Source: an uncultured Collinsella sp.
GTDB taxonomy: Bacteria > Actinomycetota > Coriobacteriia > Coriobacteriales > Coriobacteriaceae
Direction of reading: 5' to 3'
Length of the DNA stretch: 20,990 bases
Assembly (NCBI GenBank): GCA_959020035.1
Contig: CAUEQX010000013.1
Coordinates: 1 to 20,990 of the forward strand
The position numbers and the translations under genes were made by a program. A model generated the notes under the pieces. It made no database searches and was not told the DNA's origin. It worked only from the letters and a program-made list of their open reading frames with translations. This document shows, one piece after another, positions 1 to 7,002 of this stretch (the first letter of the stretch is position 1; each line of letters begins with the position of its first letter).

Positions 1-47
1 GGGCGGCGGTGCTGATTCGCAATATAGGTGGTGTCGAAAGGGCCTAG

Positions 48-419
48 GACTCACCAACGATCCTGATCCGCTGGTTTGGGCTTCAGTATGGTTATTCGCT
101 TGGCAGTGGCATGATTTCGAAGCTGAACGATTCTGATGTAATGCACAAAGTTACGTCCGGCCTGGCGATTGTGGGACTAATGGTAGTTGGTGGAATGGTG
201 GCGACCACCGTTGCAGTTACCACTCCGCTCGCTCTTAACTTCGGCGACACCGCGTTTAAGTTGCAGGAAACGCTCGATGGGATATTCCCGGCTCTTTTGC
301 CGCTCTGCGCGTTCGGGATCATGTGTCTTTGCAATAAGAAACAGGTCAAAATTATTTGGCAGATTGTGGGCATTCTCGCTGCGGGTATTGTGCTCGGCGT
401 CCTGGGGATTTTGGGCTAG
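48..419 (+). pseudogene. PTS mannose/fructose/sorbose-family EIID component, 3' fragment
   Basis: The reading frame matches the C-terminal part of EIID, the membrane subunit of mannose-type sugar phosphotransferase systems that helps translocate the sugar. Visible family features are a W-F-G-L-Q-Y-G-Y-S-L-G stretch, a hydrophobic segment rich in V and G, a LDGIFPALLPL segment, and a final Gly-rich hydrophobic helix ending LGVLGILG. Homology begins upstream of the only ATG (position 111), at about 51, but an in-frame TAG lies at 45-47 and bases 1-44 give no recognisable EIID in any frame. The full family length is about 270-300 residues; only about 123 codons remain. The gene is therefore probably 5'-truncated or broken. 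An annotation pipeline might call 111-419 a short CDS. No EIIA, EIIB or EIIC of this family is present. The stop overlaps the stop of the convergent regulator. Confidence 0.7.
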
Positions 420-1171
420 AGAAGGCGTCCATCTTTTGAGATGCTGAACTCGAAGGACGATGCGTCTGCTCGCCAAACGGTTTTTGAATAGTGGAGCGGC
501 ATTTCATCGCAGGCATATGTGACGTGCTCGACAACGCTCACGGGGGCTCCAACGATATAACCGAGAAGGTTTGCTTCTTGGAGCCCCGCTATTCCTGCGG
601 TGATTTTGAGCTTCTCAATACCGGTTGCGATGCTGTAATGGTTGGCGATCAGGTCGAAAAGACTGGCATTGTCTGTGAGAAGCTCCAGTAGTCCGGGCAG
701 AGTGCCCTGCGTTGCATAAACGGTGTCGATGGCGCAGGGAGCATTTTCGATATAAACCAAGCGCGCAACTCGTTGCACTACGGTTCCGTTGTCAATTTTG
801 AGCTCCCGTGCAATGTGGGCATCAGCCTTGATCAAGCCTGTTTCCAAGATGGACTTGGTTGTTTTATCGCCGTATTGGGGGTCGGAGCTCAAATTGAAAA
901 TGGTGCTTGTTCCTCGTTTCAGGGTGAGCTTCGATGGGTTTACGAATGTTCCCTTGCCTCGCAGGCGGTAGAGCAAGTTTTGGTCAATGAGATTCTGTAC
1001 GGCGCGTCTTACGGTGATCCTGCTTACTTTGTATTGCTTGCAAAGCTCGGTTTCGGTGGGAATCTGACTGCCGCCGGGGAGTTCGCCAGAAACTATTTTC
1101 TTGAGGATATCGTTTTCAACGGTCTGATAGAGAAGCTCTGGCTGAGTGAGCTCGTCTTTTGCTGCAGGCAT
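416..1171 (-). CDS. GntR-family transcriptional regulator, HutC/UTRA type
   Basis: This is a 251-residue DNA-binding regulator. An N-terminal winged helix-turn-helix spans about residues 14-77, with the GntR signature (IPTETELCKQYKVSRITVRRA) at 37-57 and the wing RGKGTFV at 71-77. A UTRA ligand-binding domain follows (about 95-245). HutC-type members usually sense a sugar phosphate or related metabolite and repress nearby transport or catabolic genes. I chose the ATG at 1171 because AAGGGG lies six bases upstream; an in-frame TTG at 1219 would add 16 residues but has no good ribosome site. It faces a broken PTS EIID gene tail to tail and is divergent from an esterase, so it may once have controlled a sugar PTS. 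The present target and ligand are unknown. Confidence 0.88.
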   Translation of the reverse strand: MPAAKDELTQPELLYQTVENDILKKIVSGELPGGSQIPTETELCKQYKVSRITVRRAVQNLIDQNLLYRLRGKGTFVNPSKLTLKRGTSTIFNLSSDPQYGDKTTKSILETGLIKADAHIARELKIDNGTVVQRVARLVYIENAPCAIDTVYATQGTLPGLLELLTDNASLFDLIANHYSIATGIEKLKITAGIAGLQEANLLGYIVGAPVSVVEHVTYACDEMPLHYSKTVWRADASSFEFSISKDGRLL

Positions 1172-1295
1172 GGTGGACCCCTTGGTCTTCAGTTTCTTTA
1201 GTACATAGATATACGACAACTGAGGACATCATAAGCCGTTATCTCAAAAGTTATGGAAATATTGATTTGGCGTTATCGCCGAGAGGGGATTTAAG
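1172..1295. promoter_or_regulatory. Divergent regulator/esterase promoter region with possible GntR operator
   Basis: The gap between the minus-strand GntR gene and the plus-strand esterase must hold both promoters. At 1201-1214 the sequence GTACATAGATATAC is palindromic at 10 of 14 positions and has the GT...AC ends common in GntR-family operators. It lies about 30 bases upstream of the regulator start, which would suit autorepression. I see no convincing -35/-10 pair on either strand. The operator call is tentative. Confidence 0.3.
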
Positions 1296-2363
1296 ATGGG
1301 CAGACAATACGACGAGGCGTTGATTGGCGCCATCTCCGGTCGCTCGTTTATAACCGAGAAGAGGGGGCTCGAGGTTCAAATTCGTCCGGTTCCTGATGAT
1401 GAAAGAGAGCATGTGCTTGACCCACGAATTCTCGAGGTATCTCGCAAGAAGATGCGGAATGTTAGCATGTCTCCGAGCTGGACGAGCCTTATTGGAATGC
1501 GCCATCGCCCGGATAAGCCGACATACCGCCTACTCGATGGTGAGGTTCAGCGCGATGAGATCCTCATGGAGGCGGCCGATCGCTATATAGATTTATTCGT
1601 CTGGACGCCACCAAATCATAAGAAGGCAAGTCCAGCGCTTGTTTACCTGCATGGCGGCGCGTTTATGGCGGGGAATGTTCTGCAATTTGAACATCAGCTC
1701 GAGTTCATCGCCGAAAAGTCTGGTGCAGTGGTGGTTTATCCAGAATACCGCTTGGCGCCGGAGACGGCATTTCCCGGGCAGATCGAGGATTGCGTTCTTG
1801 CTCTTGATTATGTGTGCGAGCATGCCGGGGATCTCGGAATCAATCCTCATAAAATAATGGTCGCCGGCGACTCCGCAGGAGGAAGCCTTACTAATGCGTG
1901 TGTTCAGCTCAGGGGTGCTGGAGCTGTAGCCCATGCCTTCGAAATCTATCCTGAAGTCGACCTTGCGGGCGAACAGGGCGAGGGATATGAGGATTTTCCT
2001 GCGATAGCCGATCAAGAGGACGTTGCGCGTTTTCGCATCGACCATCTTCGCGATTCGGACGGCCCGATGGTCGAACTTTGTGCACACGGAAAAATGTCTC
2101 CTCATGACCCGTTGATTTCTGCGCTAATGCTTGAGGACTGCACTGATTTCCCCCCGGTGACTATCGTGACATCCGAATACGATCCGCTTCGTATCCCCGA
2201 TGAAAAATGGGCTACAAAATTACGGTCTTCAGGAATCGATGTCGAGGTCATCGAATATGCCGGATGTGACCATGGTTTCTTCGATCATTTTGGCGTGTAC
2301 CCGCAATCGGAAGACGTGTGTTTGTTGATGGCTGAGAAGCTTAAAGAAATGGCTGCACAATAA
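1296..2363 (+). CDS. Alpha/beta hydrolase, hormone-sensitive-lipase-type esterase
   Basis: This 355-residue hydrolase is likely a cytoplasmic carboxylesterase acting on short acyl esters; the substrate is unknown. The HSL (family IV) motifs are present: the oxyanion-hole HGG at residues 119-121, and the nucleophile elbow GDSAGGS at 191-197 with Ser193. The likely acid is Asp296 in EYDPLR and the likely base is His326 in CDHGFFDHF. The first 100 residues are a family-typical cap region. No signal peptide is evident. Start: ATG at 1296 preceded by GAGAGGGG. It is divergent from the GntR regulator, which may control it, and is followed by a rho-independent terminator, so it is probably monocistronic. 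Confidence 0.88.
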   Translation: MGRQYDEALIGAISGRSFITEKRGLEVQIRPVPDDEREHVLDPRILEVSRKKMRNVSMSPSWTSLIGMRHRPDKPTYRLLDGEVQRDEILMEAADRYIDLFVWTPPNHKKASPALVYLHGGAFMAGNVLQFEHQLEFIAEKSGAVVVYPEYRLAPETAFPGQIEDCVLALDYVCEHAGDLGINPHKIMVAGDSAGGSLTNACVQLRGAGAVAHAFEIYPEVDLAGEQGEGYEDFPAIADQEDVARFRIDHLRDSDGPMVELCAHGKMSPHDPLISALMLEDCTDFPPVTIVTSEYDPLRIPDEKWATKLRSSGIDVEVIEYAGCDHGFFDHFGVYPQSEDVCLLMAEKLKEMAAQ

Positions 2364-2440
2364 CGTCTCTCGGCGATAAGGGACTGAAGTCGCCTGTGTT
2401 TCTGCATTCATGGTTCTCAGTCTGATTAAAAATGAGGCTT

Positions 2441-2478
2441 GCTCCTTGCCCGAGTGGGTGGGGAGCAGTTTGTTTTTT
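2441..2478 (+). terminator. Rho-independent terminator after the esterase gene
   Basis: GCTCC (2441-2445) pairs with GGAGC (2462-2466). The stem is extended by TTGCCC/GGGTGG including G-T pairs, round a GAGT loop, and is followed by a T-rich tract (AGTTTGTTTTTT). It sits about 80 bases after the esterase stop. Confidence 0.7.
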
Positions 2479-2631
2479 GTAGCGATGCGAGGCGAGTGCC
2501 GCGCACTTTAGATCGCCATTTTGCTTCGCTGTATACCACTTGACGTAATAAAAGAGGCAAGGGCGGTGCGAGGGCCAACAGTCATTCTAAGCTCGGATTC
2601 GTATTCTAAAAAGGTTGTTTCGGTTGCGCGG
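2479..2631. other. Intergenic stretch with no recognised gene
   Basis: Between the esterase terminator and the toxin-antitoxin promoter I see no gene I can support. A short open frame starting with TTG at 2521 runs into the antitoxin gene in another frame and has no homology I recognise. Confidence 0.4.
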
Positions 2632-2690
2632 TACAATATAGCAAAAAAGAATGATAAAATGAATTCGAAAAAGAATTCATTTTTAGGAGG
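2632..2690 (+). promoter_or_regulatory. Toxin-antitoxin promoter, operator-like palindrome and ribosome site
   Basis: A -10-like TACAAT lies at 2632-2637 (the -35 is weak). It is followed by a perfect inverted repeat with 11-base arms: AAAATGAATTC at 2656-2666 and GAATTCATTTT at 2673-2683, separated by GAAAAA. The ribosome site AGGAGG (2685-2690) starts two bases after the palindrome, five bases before the antitoxin ATG. In the Phd/YefM family the antitoxin and the toxin-antitoxin complex bind palindromes in this position, so this is the likely autoregulatory operator. Confidence 0.55.
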
Positions 2691-2695
2691 TATGT

Positions 2696-3016
2696 ATGCC
2701 TGCTTTGCAGATGCTCGACAACCTTGTTCCAATTAGCGATTTCAGCCACGGTAAGGGCTCGGCTGCATTTTCGAAGGTTGGGGACGACAATCCTGTTGTG
2801 GTTCTCAAACACAACAAGCCAGCGTTTGTGATTGTTACACCCGATGAATATAGGGAAGCGAAGCAAGCGGAGGAGGACCTCACCTTGTTAACGTTGGCGC
2901 TTAAGAGAATGGCTGTGGCAAGTGACGATGCGCTTGTTTCCCTGTCTGATGTTATGGAAGAGCTGGGTGTGAGCCAGGACGAACTCGATCAGATGGATGA
3001 GGTCGAGTTTGAATGA
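2696..3016 (+). CDS. Type II antitoxin, Phd/YefM family
   Basis: This 106-residue protein is the likely labile antitoxin of a type II pair. The N-terminal 55 residues carry the Phd/YefM DNA-binding fold: VPISDFSHGKGSAAF, then a strand-turn with PVVVLKHNKPAFVIVTPDEY (about residues 33-52). The acidic C-terminal half (ending DELDQMDEVEFE) would wrap and neutralise the toxin. ATG at 2696 follows AGGAGG at five bases. Its stop overlaps the toxin start by four bases (ATGA), the usual translational coupling that keeps antitoxin in excess. It probably represses its own promoter through the palindrome just upstream. Confidence 0.88.
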   Translation: MPALQMLDNLVPISDFSHGKGSAAFSKVGDDNPVVVLKHNKPAFVIVTPDEYREAKQAEEDLTLLTLALKRMAVASDDALVSLSDVMEELGVSQDELDQMDEVEFE

Positions 3017-3363
3017 GTGGGTACGAAGTCGCTTTCTACCCGGATGCTCTCAAGGATATTAAGCGTCTGGACGGCTCCCAACGAAAGATCGTCCTTAAGG
3101 CTATAGAAAAAATCAGAACGAACCCATTGCCGCAGAACGAAGGTGGATTCGGCAAGCCTCTTGGAAACAAGGCAGGTACGGATTTGACTGGCTTTATGAA
3201 GATCAAGCTCAGGGGAAGTGGCATTCGAATCGTGTACCGCCTCATCAGAATTAAAGAAAAGATGGCCATCGTAGTGGTAGGCGCTCGCGAAGACATGGAA
3301 GTCTACCGAACTGCTCAGAGACGAGAACTCGATTTCGAGAAATGGGCGGAAGAGAATATCTAG
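3013..3363 (+). CDS. Type II toxin, RelE/ParE family
   Basis: This 116-residue basic protein is the likely toxin partner of the upstream Phd/YefM antitoxin. It has the RelE/ParE layout: a strand (YEVAFYPDALKDIKRL, residues 4-19), two helices, a GKPLG turn at 47-51, and the core strands KIKLRGSGIRIVYRL (63-77) and MAIVVVGAREDMEVY (84-98). RelE members cleave mRNA on the ribosome, while ParE members inhibit gyrase. The sequence alone does not decide between them, although the basic residues R67, R72, R76 and R92 suit an RNase. The start overlaps the antitoxin stop (ATGA). A terminator lies 35 bases downstream, closing a two-gene unit. Confidence 0.85.
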   Translation: MSGYEVAFYPDALKDIKRLDGSQRKIVLKAIEKIRTNPLPQNEGGFGKPLGNKAGTDLTGFMKIKLRGSGIRIVYRLIRIKEKMAIVVVGAREDMEVYRTAQRRELDFEKWAEENI

Positions 3364-3398
3364 CTTTAACGATGAACGACGAGTGAGCGTTGGTGGGG

Positions 3399-3428
3399 CC
3401 CTGACGAATTAGATTCGTCAGGGTTTTT
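3399..3428 (+). terminator. Rho-independent terminator of the toxin-antitoxin operon
   Basis: A perfect 11-bp stem (CCCTGACGAAT at 3399-3409 with ATTCGTCAGGG at 3413-3423) round a three-base TAG loop is followed by TTTTT (3424-3428). Confidence 0.88.
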
Positions 3429-3516
3429 CGCTGAACCAATTGCCTTCAGCCTCCGTTGACCTTTCCTTCCAATTCATCAGCCAACGTACGTCATGGCAAT
3501 TCCCGGTAGGTCGCAG

Positions 3517-3604
3517 GGCGCTTCGCAGGCGGGCCAGGCTTTATCTGAACGACTTTGCGAAGCAACCGGAGTGAAGATAAAGCCTGGCCCACCCGCGAAG
3601 CGCC
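3517..3604. repeat. Long intergenic hairpin with GCGAAGC loop motif
   Basis: The arms are 3517-3546 and 3575-3604 (30 bases each, 28 of 30 complementary). The 28-base loop contains TTTGCGAAGCAA, itself a small hairpin. GCGAAGC also occurs in the right arm, and its complement GCTTCGC in the left. No T-run follows on the plus strand, so this is not a standard terminator. The same loop motif recurs in the hairpin at 20796-20873. It lies between the toxin-antitoxin terminator and the purE promoter region. Confidence 0.75.
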
Positions 3605-3630
3605 ACAAAGACCGCAGGGACGGGAGCAGC

Positions 3631-3690
3631 TATACTACTCTCAGTAGTTAAGGGTCGCGGATCCGCCGCGTCGCCGCTCTCAACAGGAGG
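3631..3690 (+). promoter_or_regulatory. Putative purE promoter and ribosome site
   Basis: TATACT at 3631-3636 is a fair -10 box, without a recognisable -35. AGGAGG at 3685-3690 is the ribosome site, nine bases before the ATG at 3700. Confidence 0.4.
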
Positions 3691-3699
3691 TCTTTGTTT

Positions 3700-4164
3700 A
3701 TGGCAGATAAAAAGCCGGTTGTCGGGATCATCATGGGCTCCAAGTCCGATCTGGGTGTTATGGAAGGCTGCACCGTCGAGCTCGAGGCGCTGGGCGTGCC
3801 CTATGAGCTTGTCATTGCGAGCGCACACCGCACACCGGCGAAGGTCCACGAGTGGGCTTCGACTGCTGCCGATCGCGGCATCAAAGTGATTATCGCTGCC
3901 GCCGGCAAGGCCGCTCACCTGGGTGGTGTCGTGGCTGCCTTTACGCCGCTGCCGGTCATCGGCGTGCCTATGAAGACGAGTGACCTGGGCGGCATGGATT
4001 CGCTGCTGTCGATGGTGCAGATGCCTTCGGGCGTGCCCGTGGCCTGCGTTGCCATCAACGGCGCCAAGAACGCCGCCATCTACGCCACGCAGATTCTGGG
4101 CGCTTGCGACCCCGAGTACCGCAAGGTTATCGAGAAGATGAAGCAGGAGATGGCCGACGCCTAG
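3700..4164 (+). CDS. purE: PurE, N5-carboxyaminoimidazole ribonucleotide mutase / AIR carboxylase
   Basis: This 154-residue cytoplasmic enzyme of de novo purine synthesis forms CAIR. Family motifs are GSKSDL at residues 13-18, the SAHRTP active-site segment at about 45-50, and AGKAAHLGG at about 69-77. Class I PurE more often has GGAAHLPG in the last motif, so this is a variant. The ATG at 3700 follows AGGAGG by nine bases; a TTG two codons earlier is only three bases from that site and is less likely. No purK (needed to feed a class I mutase with N5-CAIR) is in the window. It is followed 35 bases later by a sortase gene on the same strand; the other pur genes start 3.1 kb downstream, beyond a minus-strand gene. 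Confidence 0.95.
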   Translation: MADKKPVVGIIMGSKSDLGVMEGCTVELEALGVPYELVIASAHRTPAKVHEWASTAADRGIKVIIAAAGKAAHLGGVVAAFTPLPVIGVPMKTSDLGGMDSLLSMVQMPSGVPVACVAINGAKNAAIYATQILGACDPEYRKVIEKMKQEMADA

Positions 4165-4199
4165 GCGTTCCGCCGTTTCACCGCAGTATAAGGAGAGCC

Positions 4200-5198
4200 A
4201 TGTCCGACTATCAGGGAAAACGATTCAAGGCTTCTCAGATTCCCGATCCGTCGAAGCCGGGTGCTGCCCATGCGGCACAGCAGGGTCGGACATCCTCTCC
4301 TCAGCAGCCGCGCGCGCCGCGCCCCGTGACGCCGGCGACGCATCGTCGACAGGACGCGCCAGCCGCATATCGACCTTCATCTTATAGCAACGCTAAGAAG
4401 CCGCCCCGGTCTTCATCGCATGCCGCGCCGTCGGATTACACCGAGCCGCCGCGCAAAAAGCGCCGCCCCATTATTCCCATTCTGCTCATCATCATCGGCA
4501 TCGGCCTGATTGTTGCCGCCGCTGCCATCTTTATCAATGCTCAGATTGGCTATAAACAGGCAAGCGATTCGTACCAGAAAATCGAGAAGCAATATGTAAG
4601 CGATAAGGACGCCAGCGGCGTGCCGATTATCGACTTCGATGCACTTGCCCAGACAAATCCCGAGGTTGTGGGTTGGATTTACGCGCCGGGAACCAACATC
4701 AACTATCCCGTGGTGCAGACCAACAACAACTCCAAATACCTCAACACGCTGTTCGACGGTACGGCCAATGCATCCGGGGCCATTTTCCTGGATAGCAATG
4801 ACACCGCGCCGGGCATGGTGGATCAGCAGACCACGATCTACGGCCACCACATGAACGACGGATCGATGTTCAATGTGATCTCGGACACGACCGATCAGGT
4901 GACGTTCGACAGCATAGAGTACGTGTATTACATCACGCGCGACGCCACCTATAAACTGCGACCACTGGCGACCAAAGTTGTCGAGGACACGTATGCCAAG
5001 GCGCGCACACCCAATTTTGAGGGCGACGACGGGCTCAAGAACTACCTGTCCGAGATGCTCGACGGGGCTTCTGCCGTGGCGAGCGATGCCACCGATCGTG
5101 CTGCTTCGGCAACCAAGGTCGTAACGCTTGTGACCTGTCGTTCGTTATCGCTGAGCAACACGCGTGCTGTCATGGTGCTCACGCCGGTCGAGGAATAA
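4200..5198 (+). CDS. Class B sortase with long basic N-terminal tail
   Basis: This 332-residue membrane-anchored transpeptidase would cut sorting signals of surface proteins and join them to the cell wall or to pilin. Residues 1-90 are a Pro/Ala/Ser/Arg-rich low-complexity tail ending in a basic cluster (RKKRR, 85-89). A single membrane helix follows at about 91-113, then the extracellular sortase fold. Class B features are NPEVVGWI (153-160), INYPVVQ (167-173), the catalytic His in YGHHM (His216), the TLVTC motif with Cys313, and Arg322 in SNTRAV. The ATG at 4200 follows AAGGAG; the open frame upstream overlaps purE and is not used. No protein with a sorting signal is encoded in the window, so its substrate is elsewhere. 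Confidence 0.92.
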   Translation: MSDYQGKRFKASQIPDPSKPGAAHAAQQGRTSSPQQPRAPRPVTPATHRRQDAPAAYRPSSYSNAKKPPRSSSHAAPSDYTEPPRKKRRPIIPILLIIIGIGLIVAAAAIFINAQIGYKQASDSYQKIEKQYVSDKDASGVPIIDFDALAQTNPEVVGWIYAPGTNINYPVVQTNNNSKYLNTLFDGTANASGAIFLDSNDTAPGMVDQQTTIYGHHMNDGSMFNVISDTTDQVTFDSIEYVYYITRDATYKLRPLATKVVEDTYAKARTPNFEGDDGLKNYLSEMLDGASAVASDATDRAASATKVVTLVTCRSLSLSNTRAVMVLTPVEE

Positions 5199-5265
5199 GT
5201 TGTTCGAGAGTAGCTAAAAAAGCCCCGTTCCAAATTGACTACTCGACGACGGTAAGGGAGAAACA

Positions 5266-5682
5266 ATGCTTGAGAGTGGCAAATCGATGCCTTCTGTTGA
5301 TGCTTGGCTGCGCGAGGCCAAGGCCGATGCTTCGGCGTCCGGGTGCGGCATGTACCTGACGCATAACGGTGCGGTGCGCGCGACGCCTAAGTCCGAGGTG
5401 CGCGGGGTCGAGACCGATGGCGTGGCGCCTGGGCATAAGGTGGGCGGCATGGTGTTTGGCTACGATGCTGACAAGGTGCAGGCCGCGATCAAGGCAACGC
5501 GCGCGATGCCGGGTATCGGCTACGTGCGCGTGTGGCTGGCGAGCGGCGAGCTTGCCGTGGGCGACGACATCATGCTCGTGCTCATCGGCGGGGACATTCG
5601 CCCGCACGTGGTCGATGCGCTGCAGGCGCTTGTCGGTACCATTAAAAATGAATGCGTGAGCGAGGTCGAGCGCGAGGCATAG
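5266..5682 (+). CDS. MoaE-like protein (molybdopterin synthase large-subunit family)
   Basis: This 138-residue protein resembles MoaE, which with MoaD adds the two sulfurs to precursor Z to form molybdopterin. Supporting features are HNGAVR (33-38, matching the family G-x-V-R), VGGMVFGYD (59-67), the central VRVWLASGELAVGDDIMLVLIGGDIR (87-112), and a helix ending TIKNE, whose Lys127 matches one MoaE catalytic lysine. The usual C-terminal W-K-x-E with the second catalytic lysine is missing (here SEVERE), and the family His-Arg is Ile-Arg. The protein may therefore be a divergent or repurposed MoaE. No other molybdopterin gene is nearby. ATG at 5266 follows AAGGGAG. It ends just before a bidirectional terminator. 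Confidence 0.6.
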   Translation: MLESGKSMPSVDAWLREAKADASASGCGMYLTHNGAVRATPKSEVRGVETDGVAPGHKVGGMVFGYDADKVQAAIKATRAMPGIGYVRVWLASGELAVGDDIMLVLIGGDIRPHVVDALQALVGTIKNECVSEVEREA

Positions 5683-5709
5683 GCTTCGCGTCGATAGAAG
5701 GCTCGTTTA

Positions 5710-5757
5710 CAAAAAATGCCCGCCGGTACGTGTGATACCGGCGGGCATGTTGCGTTT
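5710..5757. terminator. Bidirectional terminator between convergent genes
   Basis: A perfect 13-bp stem (ATGCCCGCCGGTA at 5716-5728, TACCGGCGGGCAT at 5736-5748) has a seven-base loop. On the minus strand it is followed by TTTTTT (5710-5715), making it a strong terminator for the minus-strand gene. On the plus strand GTTGCGTTTT follows, weaker but usable. Confidence 0.85.
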
Positions 5758-5772
5758 TGGGCGCGCTGGACG

Positions 5773-7002
5773 CTACACGCGCGTCGCATCCTTGGGGCTC
5801 ATGGTCATGCTCTGGAAGCGGTTCTCCATGTAGTCGTTATCGAAATACTTGCCGTAGAACTGCGCGACGGGAATATCCGGCTCCGTGCCGTTGACGCGCT
5901 GGTACCAGTAGTCGAGCGACTGCAGCGTCATGACGCCGTCGACCAGCATAATGACGGTAAAGATGACGGTAGCCGAGTAGCGACTCTTCCACGGAATCAT
6001 GTTGATGAGCTTGAGCAGCCTCGGCAGCAGCAGCTTGATCCAGATAAGGCCACCCAGGCCCCACAGGCAGGCAAAGCCCGTGCAGGTGCGTCCGCCCGTA
6101 AGGACGGCGAGTGGGTCGGGCATGCCGAACAGTTTCATGTGCGAGTAGCTCCACGACACCACGCCAAATGAGGTCTGCATAAACCAGCCTACAAACACCT
6201 CGAAAGCGCCGCCGATCAGGGCACTTACCAGGAAAATGATCAGAGGATTCTGTTTATAGAAGCGGTTGAGCGCCATGGTCATGAGCACCGCGCCAAATCC
6301 GTAGATGGGGCTAAAGGGGCCAAATAGCATACCGGCCCGGTCCTGATAGACGCCGGGATCGACGACGACCATATGCCAGACTTCCTCGAGAATGAGACCT
6401 AACACGCTGCAGACGAAGAATACCCAGAACAGGTTGAAGTAGTTGAGCTTGATGTAGCCCTCGCCGGTTTCGTCGCGGCCGAGCATCCCCTCGGCGGCGG
6501 CATCGCGGTCGAGCATCTCTTGCAGACGGCGCTGCAGTTCGCGCTCCTGGCGTAGCGTGGGGTCGACGGTGGCCGACAGCGCAATGAGGATACCGAGCTG
6601 AATGGCGGGGCGCAGCAGGAAGGGTCCGATACCCTGGAGCATCACGTCAACTAAAAGCTCCACGACGGTAAATGCGATGAGGACGTAAGACAGGCGGGCG
6701 GCATTGCGCCGCTGGTCCTTGATGAGGTCCAGGCCAAAGACGATCAAGATGATCGCGCTTGCCGCCGAGAGCATAATGCCGGCGACGATAAGGCCAACCG
6801 CGACCAGGGTGTTATCACCGAGCTTAGCGGCGGCGTTGCCGTTAATGAGTGCGGTGATGACCTGCCACATAAAGACGGCGACCGACGGGAGTGTGCCCAC
6901 GCCGGACAGGATGCACAGGACGGCGTACACTTTAATGATGAGGGGAATCTTCTTGACCTCCGTGGCGCTGGGGACGCTGGGGTCGAGTTCGTTTCGATCC
7001 AT
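5773..7002 (-). CDS. CmpB-family (PF06541-like) integral membrane protein
   Basis: This 409-residue multi-pass membrane protein is of the family often labelled 'putative ABC transporter permease' (ABC_trans_CmpB), although no transport role is proven. An N-terminal part has about four hydrophobic helices (about 20-50, 66-92, 104-124 and 127-145). A charged linker (148-182, rich in E, R, Q and D) comes next. The conserved domain follows: FFVCSVLGLILEEVWH (195-210) and QDRAGMLFGPFSPIYGFGA (220-238), the family hallmark. Two or three more helices and a hydrophilic tail complete it. The N-terminal extension is longer than in the simple family members. AAAGG lies upstream of the ATG at 7002. It is a single gene on the minus strand between purE-sortase-MoaE and purF, closed by the bidirectional terminator. 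Confidence 0.8.
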   Translation of the reverse strand: MDRNELDPSVPSATEVKKIPLIIKVYAVLCILSGVGTLPSVAVFMWQVITALINGNAAAKLGDNTLVAVGLIVAGIMLSAASAIILIVFGLDLIKDQRRNAARLSYVLIAFTVVELLVDVMLQGIGPFLLRPAIQLGILIALSATVDPTLRQERELQRRLQEMLDRDAAAEGMLGRDETGEGYIKLNYFNLFWVFFVCSVLGLILEEVWHMVVVDPGVYQDRAGMLFGPFSPIYGFGAVLMTMALNRFYKQNPLIIFLVSALIGGAFEVFVGWFMQTSFGVVSWSYSHMKLFGMPDPLAVLTGGRTCTGFACLWGLGGLIWIKLLLPRLLKLINMIPWKSRYSATVIFTVIMLVDGVMTLQSLDYWYQRVNGTEPDIPVAQFYGKYFDNDYMENRFQSMTMSPKDATRV

